Shown: positions 26,061 through 36,026, numbered from the stretch's first letter. The stretch: 64,000 bases of DNA from Parvibaculum sp039680535 (GCF_039680535.1 NZ_JBDKSS010000012.1:1-64000); one strand, 5' to 3'. A program made the numbers and translations. Notes: generated by a model not told the origin, from the letters alone.

Positions 26061-27008
26061 ATGGTTGATACGGCGGGCAAGGTCGGCGCTGCGATTATCG
26101 GGTCGGGCAATATAGGCACCGATCTGATGATCAAGATCATGCGCCTTTCCAAACACCTCGATATGTCGGCCATGGTGGGTATCGATCCTGCATCCGACGG
26201 GTTGTCCCGGGCGACGCGTCTCGGTGTCGCCACGACGGCGGGGGGCATCGAGGCGCTGGTGGAGATGCCGGAGTTCAAGAACATCGGCGTGGTCTTCGAC
26301 GCGACCTCTGCCGGGGCGCACAGGCGGCACAACGAAGTGCTGCAGGCTCACGGCAAGCAGGTCATCGACCTCACACCGGCCGCTATAGGGCCCTTCGTCG
26401 TTCCAAGCGTCAATCTCGATGCGATGGCGAATGAGCGCAACCTGAACATGGTGACGTGCGGCGGGCAGGCAACGATCCCCATCGTTGCTGCCATCAGCAG
26501 CGTGGCGCCCGTTCTCTACGGCGAAATCATCGCATCGATCGCGTCCATATCTGCGGGGCCGGGTACGCGTGCAAATATCGACGAATTCACTCAAACGACG
26601 GCCAAGGCGATCGAAACCGTAGGTGGCGCAACGCGGGGCAAGGCGATCATCATTCTGAACCCGGCGGAGCCTCCGCTCATCATGCGCGACACGGTGCATT
26701 GTCTTTGCGCCGACGCCGACCCGTCCCAGATCGTCGCCGCTATCGAGAGGAAGGTTGCCGAGGTGCAGGCCTATGTTCCAGGGTATCGGTTGAAGCAGGC
26801 CGTGCAGGTTGAGAAGGTCGGAGGCAACCGCCCGCTCTACCTGCCGGATATGGATCGCTCCTTCACGGGCCTCAAGGTGAGCACATTTCTCGAAGTCGAA
26901 GGCGCCGGCCACTATCTGCCGCCATATGCCGGCAATCTCGACATCATGACCTCCGCCGCTCTGCGCACGGCCGAGGCACTTGTACGGAAATGGCAGGTGG
27001 CCGCATGA
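26061..27008 (+). CDS. Acetaldehyde dehydrogenase (acetylating)
   Basis: A 315-residue BphJ/MhpF-type enzyme converting acetaldehyde, NAD and CoA to acetyl-CoA. The Rossmann motif is IIGSGNIGTDLMIKI. The catalytic nucleophile is Cys133 in TCGGQATIP. In this family the enzyme forms a channelling complex with the aldolase, and here its stop codon overlaps the aldolase start (ATGA), fitting equal synthesis. The start follows GGAGAAGC. Confidence 0.95.
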   Translation: MVDTAGKVGAAIIGSGNIGTDLMIKIMRLSKHLDMSAMVGIDPASDGLSRATRLGVATTAGGIEALVEMPEFKNIGVVFDATSAGAHRRHNEVLQAHGKQVIDLTPAAIGPFVVPSVNLDAMANERNLNMVTCGGQATIPIVAAISSVAPVLYGEIIASIASISAGPGTRANIDEFTQTTAKAIETVGGATRGKAIIILNPAEPPLIMRDTVHCLCADADPSQIVAAIERKVAEVQAYVPGYRLKQAVQVEKVGGNRPLYLPDMDRSFTGLKVSTFLEVEGAGHYLPPYAGNLDIMTSAALRTAEALVRKWQVAA

Positions 27009-28015
27009 CCGTTCCCGGCAAGCTCTATATTCAGGACGTGACGCTTCGCGATGGCATGCACGCGATCCGGCACCAATACTCTCTCGATCATGTTCGTAGT
27101 ATCGCGCGCGCGCTGGACAAGGCCGGCGTCGACGCCATCGAGATTGCGCATGGCGACGGGCTTTCCGGTTCCAGTCTCAATTATGGCTTTGGCGCCTGCA
27201 CCGATTGGGCCTGGATCGAGGCCGTCTGCGAAGTCGTGGAATCCGCCGTCGTGACGACGCTGCTTCTGCCTGGGATCGGCACCATCGAGGATTTGCACCG
27301 CGCCTATGGCATGGGTGTGCGGTCGGTGCGTGTGGCAACCCATTGCACCGAGGCAGATGTCGCAAGGCAGCATATCGAGTTCGCCCGCAATCTCGGCATG
27401 GATGTGAGCGGGTTCCTGATGATGAGTCACATGTCGCCACCGGAGGCTCTCGCCAAACAGGCGCTTCTCATGGAGAGCTACGGCGCGCATTGCGTCTATG
27501 TAACCGATAGCGGCGGCGCCATGACCATGGACGACGTTGCCGCGCGATTGCGCGCCTACGACGAAGTACTGAAACCCGAGACGCAGCGCGGCATTCATGC
27601 GCATCACAATCTGAGTCTCGGCGTCGCAAACTCGATTGTTGCGGTGCAGAACGGTGCGATCCGTGTCGATGCGTCTCTGACCGGCATGGGCGCAGGGGCA
27701 GGGAACGCGCCGCTGGAAGTCTTCATCGCTACCGCCGACCGCTATGGTTGGGAACACGGCTGCGATCTTCTGGCGCTCATGGATGCGGCTGAAGATCTGG
27801 TGCGACCGCTGCAGGACCGTCCTGTGCGGGTCGATAGGGAGACGCTGAGTCTCGGCTATGCAGGCGTCTATTCGAGCTTCCTGCGCCATGCCGAGGCAGC
27901 TGCGGAACGCTACGACGTTGACGTCCGAAAAATCCTTATGGAGACTGGGCGACGCCGTATGGTCGGCGGTCAGGAGGATATGATCGTGGATATTGCCCTT
28001 GATCTTTCGAGGTAG
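27005..28015 (+). CDS. 4-Hydroxy-2-oxovalerate aldolase
   Basis: A 336-residue DRE-TIM metallolyase of the BphI/MhpE group. The active-site segment is DVTLRDGMHAIRHQY, with the catalytic histidine in it, and the metal-binding HAHHNLSLG histidines are present. It splits 4-hydroxy-2-oxovalerate into pyruvate and acetaldehyde, which passes to the partner dehydrogenase. The ATG at 27005 overlaps the previous stop by four bases; an in-frame upstream start at 26990 is less likely. It is the last enzyme of the operon. Confidence 0.95.
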   Translation: MTVPGKLYIQDVTLRDGMHAIRHQYSLDHVRSIARALDKAGVDAIEIAHGDGLSGSSLNYGFGACTDWAWIEAVCEVVESAVVTTLLLPGIGTIEDLHRAYGMGVRSVRVATHCTEADVARQHIEFARNLGMDVSGFLMMSHMSPPEALAKQALLMESYGAHCVYVTDSGGAMTMDDVAARLRAYDEVLKPETQRGIHAHHNLSLGVANSIVAVQNGAIRVDASLTGMGAGAGNAPLEVFIATADRYGWEHGCDLLALMDAAEDLVRPLQDRPVRVDRETLSLGYAGVYSSFLRHAEAAAERYDVDVRKILMETGRRRMVGGQEDMIVDIALDLSR

Positions 28016-28064
28016 ACGAGTGCGGATGACGCCGACCGTCTTGGATCTGGAGATCTGATCGAAC

Positions 28065-29057
28065 ATGGCGGGCAGGTCATACGCCACGGTGCCCGGCGCT
28101 GAAGCCGTCAGAAACGTCGCCGCCTACGGCGCGGATGTCACAGAAGATGTGCGGATGGACGGTGTATATTTCTTCCGTTCATCGGCCTCGCGTCCATTCG
28201 TCAAGATTCTCGATCCGGGCGATTTCTCCTATTGCGTCATGGTTCGACGTGGGCGAATGCGCCTGACCATCGAGTTTCCTGAGCCTCAGGTGATCGACCT
28301 TGGGCCCGGAACGATTGTCGGTGTCAGCGGGCTCGCGCCGCATCGTCTGTGCTCGATAGATGCGGGGGGCGACGTCCCGATCAGCACTTTCGACAGGGTA
28401 TCTCTTTCGGAGCAGATCGATCCGCGCAGCGATCTGGAGCTCATCATCGGTGTCGCTCCATCGGAAAGTATTGCCTTGTCGAACCTCATCATCGGACCGG
28501 TCCATCTGGCCAAGGACGTAGTGCCCGAGTGCGCGCGCCGCATATGGAAGGCGGTTGAACTTCTGGACGAGGAGTTTTCGGATGGCGGGCATCCATATGG
28601 ACAAGCCATTATCGTCCGAAGGATAGCCGAGATCATCCTGATCAACATGTCGCGCGCCATTCTCGTGAGCAGAGAGAAGAACGATGCGCCCGCGCCGAGA
28701 TTGATGAACAGCAAGGGCGTTCTGGCGGCGATCAGGGCCTTTCTCGCGGCGCCGCTCGATGACTGGAGCGTGGGAAGGCTCGCCCGCGTTGCGGGTATGT
28801 CGAGAACGAAGTTTGCCGAGGAGTTTCGGCGGGTCATGGGCCAGACGCCAATGCAGACGCTTGGGCGTATCCGGCTCACGCTCATCGCACGCAAGCTCAT
28901 TACCGAGGAAATGTCGGTCGATGAAGCGGCCGACGTGGCCGGCTACAGTTCATCCGCGGCGTTCATCAGAGCCTTCAATCGCGAGTTCCGCACGACGCCG
29001 CGCCAGTGGCGCAAGATCCAGAAAGACCGGATCGGGTCGTCGCTGCCGGCTGATTGA
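28065..29057 (+). CDS. AraC family transcriptional regulator of the aromatic operon
   Basis: A 330-residue protein with an N-terminal cupin-like sensor domain (about residues 30-190) and a C-terminal AraC DNA-binding domain with two helix-turn-helix units (WSVGRLARVAGMSRTKFAEEFRRVMGQTP, then SVDEAADVAGYSSSAAFIRAFNREF). It lies 49 bases after the aldolase on the same strand, so it may be co-transcribed. By position it is the probable activator of the meta-cleavage genes, responding to the substrate or an intermediate; that role is inferred. Confidence 0.9.
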   Translation: MAGRSYATVPGAEAVRNVAAYGADVTEDVRMDGVYFFRSSASRPFVKILDPGDFSYCVMVRRGRMRLTIEFPEPQVIDLGPGTIVGVSGLAPHRLCSIDAGGDVPISTFDRVSLSEQIDPRSDLELIIGVAPSESIALSNLIIGPVHLAKDVVPECARRIWKAVELLDEEFSDGGHPYGQAIIVRRIAEIILINMSRAILVSREKNDAPAPRLMNSKGVLAAIRAFLAAPLDDWSVGRLARVAGMSRTKFAEEFRRVMGQTPMQTLGRIRLTLIARKLITEEMSVDEAADVAGYSSSAAFIRAFNREFRTTPRQWRKIQKDRIGSSLPAD

Positions 29058-29167
29058 CCGCGCTGGAAAGAAGCGTGCCTCAACGCCGATGGTATTGCCC
29101 CTTGTGGGAAGAATCCGCGCCTCACGAAGCCCGCGTCACTCGAAATCCCCGCCGCGATGACGTGATG

Positions 29168-32137
29168 CTAGGCGCCATTCGCATCGGGATTTTCGGCGGC
29201 GAAACGCGCGGCATCAGTCCGCATGACTTCGAGACACGCGTCGACGACATCCGGATCGTAGATCTTTCCTCTGCCGTGCCTGATCTCGTCAAGCGCCGCA
29301 TCCAGCCCTAGTGCGGCCCGATAAGGCCTGTGCGACATCATTGAATCGACCACGTCCGCGACGGCGATAATGCGTGCTTCGAGGAGAATCTGGTCTCCCT
29401 TGAGGCCCGCCGGATAGCCGGAGCCGTCCATGCGCTCATGATGCTGCAAAATGATCTGCGCGATCGGCCATGGAAATTTCACGTGCTTCAGAATGTCGTA
29501 GCCCGTCTGCGGATGTGTCTTGATGAACTCGAACTCGACCTTGGAGAGCTTGGCCGGCTTGTTCAATATCTCCGCGGGAACGTTGACCTTTCCGAGGTCG
29601 TGTACGATGCCGGCGAGCCGCAATCCCCTGATGCGGTCCGCAGGAAGCCCCATCTTCAACGCAATAGCCTCGGCGATTTCGGTAACGCGCCGCTGATGAC
29701 CGGCGGTGTAAAGATCACGCATCTCGACTGTATTGGCCACGGCGGCAATTGTGCTCTCCATGGCCTCCGCCATATGTGCGGCGAGTTCCTCCCGTTCGTG
29801 CCGGTCTCTGATTGCGCCGAGGCCGTAGGAGAGGTCATTGGCTAACTCCTCCAGAAGGCTGACTTCTTCGGTATCGAATGCGTCGGGTTCGGGCGCATAG
29901 ATCGTCAATGCACCGTAAGCGCCGTCGGGCGCGACCTTGAGAGGAAGTGAAATGCTCGAATTCAAGCGGCGCTTCAACGCCGCCTCCCGCCACGGCGCCA
30001 GCAAAGGGTTGTTGGCGAAATTCTGATTGATTTGCGTGGTCCCGGTTCGGATCGCCGTTCCCGTAGGGCCGCGTCCTCTCTCCGTGTCAGCCCAGCTGAC
30101 GTGACTCTGTTCAAGGTAGCCGTCGTTCACCCCCGCCCAGGTGACAACGCGAACCGACTTTCCGGCATCATTCTCGGCGTGTCCGATCCACGCCAGGCGG
30201 TAGCCGCCGACCTCGGTGATGACCTGACACATGCGCTGCACAAGTTCCTGCTCGGTGGTCGCGCGGATGAGCGCTTCATTTGCGCGGCTCAGTGTGCGAA
30301 GCGCGCGGGAGGTGTATTCGGCGCGCTGCTGCGCCTTAACGCGTTCCGAGATGTCGATAAGGATCGCGGAAATGCCTGAAAGAGTGCCCCCTGAACTATA
30401 GACCGGGGAGTAGACCAACGAGACATTGACCAGACTTCCATCCTTGCGGCGTCTTACGGTTTCGAAGCCGGAGACGCCTTTGCCTGCGCGCGTCATTTCG
30501 ATCAGACGATCTATTTCGCCGGCCCGATCCGGCGGCAGAAACATGTTTGCGGACTTGCCGATGACTTCCTCGGCCTTGTAGCCAAGGAGCCTCTCTGCTG
30601 CCGGATTCCACGCATTCACGATGGTATTCAGGTCGGCGCCGACGATGGCGCCATTGGACGATTGAATTATTGCGGCCAACTGGTTCAGAGCGGCAATGCG
30701 CTCCTGTCTTTCCGACGTGTCGCGGATGACCAGTTGAAGCAGGCGTGTGCCGTCGCGATTGATCCAGCGCACCTTGACTTCGACCGGAAACAGGCTGCCG
30801 TCCTTTCGTTTCTGTATGTTTTGAAAGACGGTGGTTGCCTCTGTTTCCGAATCCGGAGTTTCCTCCGGCTGCATGTAATCGATGTGGGCATCGGAGGGGT
30901 GAAGGTCGCGCAACGGACGCCCGATGATTTCCGGCAATGTATATCCGTAGGCCGAGAGGGCGCGCTCATTGGCTTCGATTATATTTGCATTGGCGTCGGC
31001 AAGCAGGATGATTTCGTCAGTGTTTCTGCTGAGATAGTCGAAGCGCTGCGACATTTCGCGTTCCCGGATTTCGGCTTTCAGCTGCCTGACGATCAGATTG
31101 GCCTGTTCGCGCCGCAATATGGCGAGAAGGCTCACTGCCGCGATGAGAATGAGCAGAGCCGCACCTATAAATCCGATCGTGCGGGTGCGCTGAAAGGGCC
31201 GGTACAGCTCCTCAGTGTCGATCTTGGTTACCAGATGCCAGGTAGTTCCCGGAATATTGGTGACGGCCGCCAGCACCTCCGCGCCACGATAGTCCGAGCC
31301 TTCCATTGCCCCCTGGAAGCCCCGCACGGCCATGGCTGCCACAGCATCTGAGGAGAGGGGCACTCGGAATGGAGCCAATCGCGCCGGAGACCAATTGGAG
31401 GGAGGGTGCCGTGGTGCTGTGAGAAACAGAACAGAGCCACCCGCCTTCATCACAATGTTGGTCTCCGCCGACGAGCTTTTGCCGGGCCATTGAGCAATCA
31501 GGGGCAGAAGATTGAGCTTTGGATCGATGGCGAGAAGAACCAGCGCGATGATCTCGTGCTTTCCTCCGGACGAGAAAATCGGTGCGGTCACAAAGAGCTC
31601 GGCATAATCGGGATCCGCAGGTGAAAATCTTATCTCCGAACGCTGGGAACGGCCGGTGCGAAATGTCTCGCGCTCGATCGGGGTCGTAAACGCGCGCGCC
31701 TCGGTAACATCGCCGCCCGCGTGCAGAAGAGTGCGTCCGTCGACAGAGATCAGAGAGATGCTGCGGTAATTGCGATAGGCGTTGAGCGCATCCATGCGCT
31801 GTTCAATGCGCCTTGAGCGGTCATCGGCGGGCGCGCCATCCGCTAACCACGCGTCGATATCCCGGGTCAGGGCGAGTTGCCTGGCGAGCACTTCTGCGTC
31901 AGACGTTCGTTCGAAGAGCCAGCTGGATATCGTATCCCGGCTGACTTGCGCGATAATTTCGAGGTTCTGGCTCGCATTGTCCCTGAGAGAATTCCTCTCG
32001 CTATGAGAAATGAAATTGTCAGTGACAAGAATGGTGACGCAGAAGAGCCCAAAGAAGGCGATTGGGCGCCAGAAGAGTCTGAGTGCGTTCCATAGACGCG
32101 GAGCCGGCGCTTTTCCGTGAGTGTTTGTTGCGACCAT
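29168..32137 (-). CDS. Membrane sensor with CACHE, PAS, GAF and HD-GYP c-di-GMP phosphodiesterase domains
   Basis: A protein of about 989 residues. The order is: an N-terminal membrane helix (FFGLFCVTILV), a periplasmic CACHE-like sensor, a second helix (FIGAALLILIAAVSLLAIL), two PAS domains, a GAF domain (RTLSRANEALIRATTEQELV onward), and a C-terminal HD-GYP domain of about 190 residues. The HD-GYP motifs are intact: AGIVHDLGKVNVP and HHERMDGSGYPAGLKGD. It should degrade c-di-GMP in response to an extracellular cue. The start is uncertain: ATG at 32137, or GTG at 32182; neither has a good ribosome-binding site. It is convergent with the AraC gene. Confidence 0.92.
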   Translation of the reverse strand: MVATNTHGKAPAPRLWNALRLFWRPIAFFGLFCVTILVTDNFISHSERNSLRDNASQNLEIIAQVSRDTISSWLFERTSDAEVLARQLALTRDIDAWLADGAPADDRSRRIEQRMDALNAYRNYRSISLISVDGRTLLHAGGDVTEARAFTTPIERETFRTGRSQRSEIRFSPADPDYAELFVTAPIFSSGGKHEIIALVLLAIDPKLNLLPLIAQWPGKSSSAETNIVMKAGGSVLFLTAPRHPPSNWSPARLAPFRVPLSSDAVAAMAVRGFQGAMEGSDYRGAEVLAAVTNIPGTTWHLVTKIDTEELYRPFQRTRTIGFIGAALLILIAAVSLLAILRREQANLIVRQLKAEIREREMSQRFDYLSRNTDEIILLADANANIIEANERALSAYGYTLPEIIGRPLRDLHPSDAHIDYMQPEETPDSETEATTVFQNIQKRKDGSLFPVEVKVRWINRDGTRLLQLVIRDTSERQERIAALNQLAAIIQSSNGAIVGADLNTIVNAWNPAAERLLGYKAEEVIGKSANMFLPPDRAGEIDRLIEMTRAGKGVSGFETVRRRKDGSLVNVSLVYSPVYSSGGTLSGISAILIDISERVKAQQRAEYTSRALRTLSRANEALIRATTEQELVQRMCQVITEVGGYRLAWIGHAENDAGKSVRVVTWAGVNDGYLEQSHVSWADTERGRGPTGTAIRTGTTQINQNFANNPLLAPWREAALKRRLNSSISLPLKVAPDGAYGALTIYAPEPDAFDTEEVSLLEELANDLSYGLGAIRDRHEREELAAHMAEAMESTIAAVANTVEMRDLYTAGHQRRVTEIAEAIALKMGLPADRIRGLRLAGIVHDLGKVNVPAEILNKPAKLSKVEFEFIKTHPQTGYDILKHVKFPWPIAQIILQHHERMDGSGYPAGLKGDQILLEARIIAVADVVDSMMSHRPYRAALGLDAALDEIRHGRGKIYDPDVVDACLEVMRTDAARFAAENPDANGA

Positions 32138-32442
32138 CTGGTTCAAAGCACCGAGGATTGGCCGATCTCCTCGACGGATCACTCAAGGCGGGAAACCGGA
32201 AGTTTACTCATACGTGAGGGCTCTACATTAAGTCACTGCTGGCTGGGGCGCGAGGGAGGCCATTTCCACGCATGAGTAAATGTATTCCGATATGACACGA
32301 ATGCTCGTTGCAAATATGAAGCGAGAGGCGTTGCAATACGGAACATTCGAATTTGCGGAGCCGGCACCCCGAACGCTGGCGACTGGCATTGGGACATGAG
32401 TTGATTTAGAACTTCATTGTTCGTTGGAGGCGGGTATTCGGC

Positions 32443-33255
32443 ATGATGATACGTCTGCGGAAAAATGGGCGCTTCAAAAAGAAGACGCTGATCTGGCTTG
32501 CGGCGGCATCGCTGCTTGCGGGATGTGCCGACATCGACATCCATGGCAAAGGGGCAGCGCTGGCGAAGAAGGACGCGCAAGCGGCGGTCGACGAGGGCGG
32601 GGCCCCGCTCAGGCTGGCCCGGGCGGCCCGCGACGTTGGCGATTTCGCCTCTGCCGCCGATCTCTACAAGCGTGTGCTCGCCTCGAAGCCGGGTGATTCC
32701 GCGGTCATGGCGGAACTGGGCGCAACTCAGCTCGAGATGGGCGCGCTCTACGATGGCATCGATACTTTCAACAAGATTGGGCCGTCCGAACCCGCATATC
32801 TCGATGCCCAGATCGGTCTCGAGCGTGCGCACCTCATGCTGTCGAACCCGGACAAGGCGCTCGAATTTGCCGATAAGGCTGTGGCGATTGCGCCGAAGAA
32901 TGCACGCGCACTGGTCGGGCGCGGCGTGGCGCTCGACATGCTGGCGCGCCATGCCGAGGCGCAGGAGCAATATCGCGCGGCGCTCGCGCAGACTCCGCAC
33001 GATATGGGCGCTACAAGCAATCTCGCTCTGTCGCTTGCTGTGACGGGGCAATATGACGAGGGGATCCGGTTGTTGACACCCCTCGCCCGGGCGCCGAATG
33101 CGACCTCGCGCATTCGTCAGAACCTGGCGCTCATTTACGGATTGAAAGGCGACGACACTGCGGCGCGTGCTCTCAACCGCGTCGACCTGGACGAGCAGAT
33201 GACTGAAAAGAACCTCATGTTTTACGCGGTAGCGCGAGAGCGCGTCGTCAAATAG
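32443..33255 (+). CDS. tadD: Tad pilus assembly lipoprotein with TPR repeats (TadD-like)
   Basis: A 270-residue protein with a lipoprotein signal peptide (hydrophobic segment, lipobox LLAGC) followed by about five tetratricopeptide repeats (SAADLYKRVLASKPGD, KALEFADKAVAIAPKN, EAQEQYRAALAQTPHD and others). TadD is thought to act as a pilotin for the outer-membrane secretin of the Tad machine. It is on the plus strand, convergent with the TadE/TadG genes and about 3 kb before the main cpa operon. Confidence 0.88.
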   Translation: MMIRLRKNGRFKKKTLIWLAAASLLAGCADIDIHGKGAALAKKDAQAAVDEGGAPLRLARAARDVGDFASAADLYKRVLASKPGDSAVMAELGATQLEMGALYDGIDTFNKIGPSEPAYLDAQIGLERAHLMLSNPDKALEFADKAVAIAPKNARALVGRGVALDMLARHAEAQEQYRAALAQTPHDMGATSNLALSLAVTGQYDEGIRLLTPLARAPNATSRIRQNLALIYGLKGDDTAARALNRVDLDEQMTEKNLMFYAVARERVVK

Positions 33256-33267
33256 GGATGCGCCGCT

Positions 33268-33651
33268 TCAGCTTGGGCTTATCGGGTAGCAGGCGTTGGC
33301 CGCCAGGTTCACCGTTTCCCCCACCCAGGGAATGATCAACCGGAAGGTCAGGGCGGCACTCACGCAGACATTGGTCGTTGCCTGGGTGACGGTGAATACG
33401 CTGCTGGTGATCTTGAGGCCGTATGCCTGTGTAACGGCGTAGCTCTGTATGTTTGCCGCTGTGCCGCAGGTCGTGGCATTGACCGCCGCGCAGCGTGCGG
33501 CCGCAAGCACAGCGCGGTCTAGCGTGGTTTGCGTCCAGAGAAGGCGCCCGACGTCGATGATGCCGAGCGTAAAGACGAGCACGACCGGAAAGACCAGCGC
33601 GAACTCGACCGCCGCCGTGCCGCCTTCGCCTTTGCGCGCAAATCTCCTCAT
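33268..33651 (-). CDS. TadE-like pseudopilin
   Basis: A 127-residue protein with the TadE pattern: a short basic leader ending in glycine (RRFARKGEGG), then TAAVEFALVFPVVLVFTLGIIDVGRLLW, whose glutamate at +5 is needed by the prepilin peptidase. TadE and TadF are minor pseudopilins of the Flp pilus. Its ATG overlaps the stop of the second TadE-like gene (ATGA). Confidence 0.88.
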   Translation of the reverse strand: MRRFARKGEGGTAAVEFALVFPVVLVFTLGIIDVGRLLWTQTTLDRAVLAAARCAAVNATTCGTAANIQSYAVTQAYGLKITSSVFTVTQATTNVCVSAALTFRLIIPWVGETVNLAANACYPISPS

Positions 33652-34106
33652 TCAATTCTCACGACGGCATGCGCCGATAGAGTGGAAGGGATGGGGAGTC
33701 CCAGATAGGACAGTATCGTCGCGTGTGGAATCGAAGCGTCCACCCGTACATAATGCCCGGGCCCGTGGCCGCCCGTGCATGTGGCCGTGCAAAGCACCGC
33801 GGTTATTCCGCTTTCTCCGGGGCAGCCGCAAAACGTCTGTGGCGATGGCGTCGCCGTAATCGCGGTATTGCCGGTTGCGCTTTCGACGGCGTTCGTTATG
33901 CCTGCCGAATCCCAGCCATTCTGCGCGGCATAGCTCGCGCCCGCCTCGGCCGCCTCCTGTACCATCATCGACTCGCGAACGGCGAAGCCTATTTCGACCA
34001 GACCGGCCAGCATGATCAACAGAACGGGCGCGATGATGCCGAACTCGATCGCGGCTGTGCCGGCTTCGTTGGCTATCTTGAACAATGATCTTTGGCGCAT
34101 TGTCAT
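33648..34106 (-). CDS. TadE/TadF-like pseudopilin
   Basis: A 152-residue protein starting MTMRQRSLFKIANEAG, followed by TAAIEFGIIAPVLLIMLAGLVEIGF, the pseudopilin processing site and hydrophobic helix, then a Cys-containing C-terminal domain. It starts 8 bases after the TadG-like gene, and GGAG precedes the ATG at 34106. It probably takes the TadF position in a tadG-tadF-tadE transcript. Confidence 0.86.
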   Translation of the reverse strand: MTMRQRSLFKIANEAGTAAIEFGIIAPVLLIMLAGLVEIGFAVRESMMVQEAAEAGASYAAQNGWDSAGITNAVESATGNTAITATPSPQTFCGCPGESGITAVLCTATCTGGHGPGHYVRVDASIPHATILSYLGLPIPSTLSAHAVVRIE

Positions 34107-34114
34107 CGGCTCTC

Positions 34115-35359
34115 CTACTCGACCAATTTCGTGGCACCACCGCCGATCGTCGAGACGCCGGTTCCGACGCAGTCGTTGTTCAGCGCCGCGTTGTTGCTGA
34201 TATTTATGTATTTGGCCACGATCTGCGTGCACTTGGATGTCGTTGTGATGCCATTATTATTGAAGTTGACGGTGCCCTCCGGAAAATAGAGCACGCCCTG
34301 GACATTGAGATTGACGTTGTTCGAAAAGACTTGCGTCCCGATCGCGGTCGGACCGTAGAACGCAATTCCTGCGAAGGTGCCGCTCGTCGGTGCAACCACA
34401 TTGATGATGTTGCTGTTGCCCAGGTTTATGGTGTAGTTGCCATTGATGATTATCGTCACGCCGCTGGTGGCCTTGATTGTTACGCCGTTGCCGGTAACGA
34501 ATTTGCTGTCGACGTAATATGTGCCTTGGCTGAGTGTGACGGTCGAGCTGTTCTTGAAATCGAAACCGCTGCAATAGTGGCCCGCCGAAAGAGTCTTCGT
34601 GCCGTTTACAATGCCGCTTGTGGAGGTGCAGCCAGGCGGAGTGCCCGCCGTCAGGCTTTCGTACGGATTTTCGACCGCCGTAGCGTGTTGGAAATTCGGA
34701 GAGCCCTGAAGATCCGAGTTGTTATTGAGCAGCCACTCGCCGACCACGTTTACCGGCCCGCGGATGACGGCGTTCTCGCCCAGGGTAAGGGCTGGTGAGC
34801 TGCTGGAATTGACCGCGACGCCGCAGTCGGGATTGGCTACGACGGCGTTGTTTGCCACGAACGCAGCAGGTGAGCCGCCGGAGCCCAGAGCGAGAAAGCA
34901 ATATTCATAGCTTCCACTGTTCGCCGCGACTGCCATTGCCCCCACAGGAAGAATCCCGGATCGAAACAGGCCCAGGAGCAGCTGATTTTGGGGCTGGCTG
35001 ACGATTACTTCGACCGCGCCCTCGAGGCCTGCATTGCCGGTACTGACCACAGGCGGAGAGTTGACAGTCACTGTGACGCCGTCCACGCCGTTCACGAATC
35101 CTGAAGCACTCGCGACGGATCTCGCCTGCATGGCGTAATCGGCCGGAACCCCCACCGCGAGGGCGCGCGCTCCGGAAATTGCCGCGCTATCCGCCGCCGA
35201 TTGCATCTGCCGGTGTTTCATGAGGAGAAAAACGACGTCGGTGCCCAGGGCGATAAGGCCGATCGTCATGACCAGCGTGAGTCCGACATAGATAGCGACC
35301 GTGCCGCGCGTTGCCGGAATGAGCAGGGACGACAGAAATCTAAACAGGCGAAGCGGCAT
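34115..35359 (-). CDS. TadG-like pilus assembly protein
   Basis: A 414-residue protein with an N-terminal basic leader and membrane helix (TRGTVAIYVGLTLVMTIGLIALGTDVVFLL), then a helical stretch (RQMQSAADSAAISGARAL) typical of the TadG N-terminal domain, and a long Asn/Gly/Thr-rich beta-type C-terminal region (about residues 170-400). TadG is a membrane-anchored extracytoplasmic part of the Flp machine. It is the first gene of a three-gene minus-strand unit. Confidence 0.82.
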   Translation of the reverse strand: MPLRLFRFLSSLLIPATRGTVAIYVGLTLVMTIGLIALGTDVVFLLMKHRQMQSAADSAAISGARALAVGVPADYAMQARSVASASGFVNGVDGVTVTVNSPPVVSTGNAGLEGAVEVIVSQPQNQLLLGLFRSGILPVGAMAVAANSGSYEYCFLALGSGGSPAAFVANNAVVANPDCGVAVNSSSSPALTLGENAVIRGPVNVVGEWLLNNNSDLQGSPNFQHATAVENPYESLTAGTPPGCTSTSGIVNGTKTLSAGHYCSGFDFKNSSTVTLSQGTYYVDSKFVTGNGVTIKATSGVTIIINGNYTINLGNSNIINVVAPTSGTFAGIAFYGPTAIGTQVFSNNVNLNVQGVLYFPEGTVNFNNNGITTTSKCTQIVAKYINISNNAALNNDCVGTGVSTIGGGATKLVE

Positions 35360-35762
35360 GATCCGGTGCTTTCATGTTCCTCATTGCCATCCCAGGGTGC
35401 TCGCATAGAGCAGTTGCAGAGCCACTCCAGGCGAGTGACTGACGCTGAATGATGCGCCAGATCAACGTTGTTTTATATCGTCGAAATGCCGCTTCGAGAA
35501 AAAAGAGTGGTATGCGGAGAAAGATGCGCGTCGGAGCAGGTAGAAAAATATCCGCTTCACCGTAAGCCCATCAAAATATGTCTCAATATGGGCAATTAAG
35601 TTTTGCCATTCCTTGAAAACGATATTGACCTCTCGCGTCCTTCGGAGCGTTGTAGACAATGTCTAATGGGCGCGATTATCGCGAAGAATGATCGTCGCCT
35701 GACGTTTTGAACGAAGGCAAAGCGAGTGTTTTGCCTTGATAATCAAATAAGGATTATTCGCG
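35360..35762. other. Divergent spacer between tadG and the Flp pilin gene
   Basis: This 403-base AT-richer region should hold the promoters of both the minus-strand TadG unit and the strongly expressed pilin gene. TTGACC at 35625-35630 is a possible -35, but no -10 at good spacing was found. No gene is supported here. AAGGATTATTCGCG before the pilin ATG is its ribosome-binding site. Confidence 0.45.
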
Positions 35763-35960
35763 ATGTCCATTCTCAAAGACACTTCGAAGAAGATTGCGAC
35801 GGCTCTCTCCATCAGGTCGGAGAGCGGGGTGACGGCCGTCGAGTATGGGTTGATCGCGTCTCTCGTGGCGCTCGCGATCATCGTCGGCGCGGGTCTGCTC
35901 GGCACAAACCTGAACGATCTGTTCACCTACATTGCGGGTAAAGTTGACACGCCGTCCTGA
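35763..35960 (+). CDS. flp: Flp/Fap-type pilin
   Basis: A 65-residue type IVb prepilin. The cationic leader ends at Gly22, followed by VTAVEYGLIASLVALAIIV, with Glu at +5 and Tyr at +6 of the mature protein and a hydrophobic helix. The mature pilin of about 43 residues forms the bundled adhesive pilus. The prepilin peptidase is encoded next (cpaA). Confidence 0.95.
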   Translation: MSILKDTSKKIATALSIRSESGVTAVEYGLIASLVALAIIVGAGLLGTNLNDLFTYIAGKVDTPS

Positions 35961-36026
35961 GGCGCGGCTGGAAGGGGCTTTGGGGGGTGTCTTTCGTCTC
36001 TGCATCTGGCAGCGACGGGATGCGTC

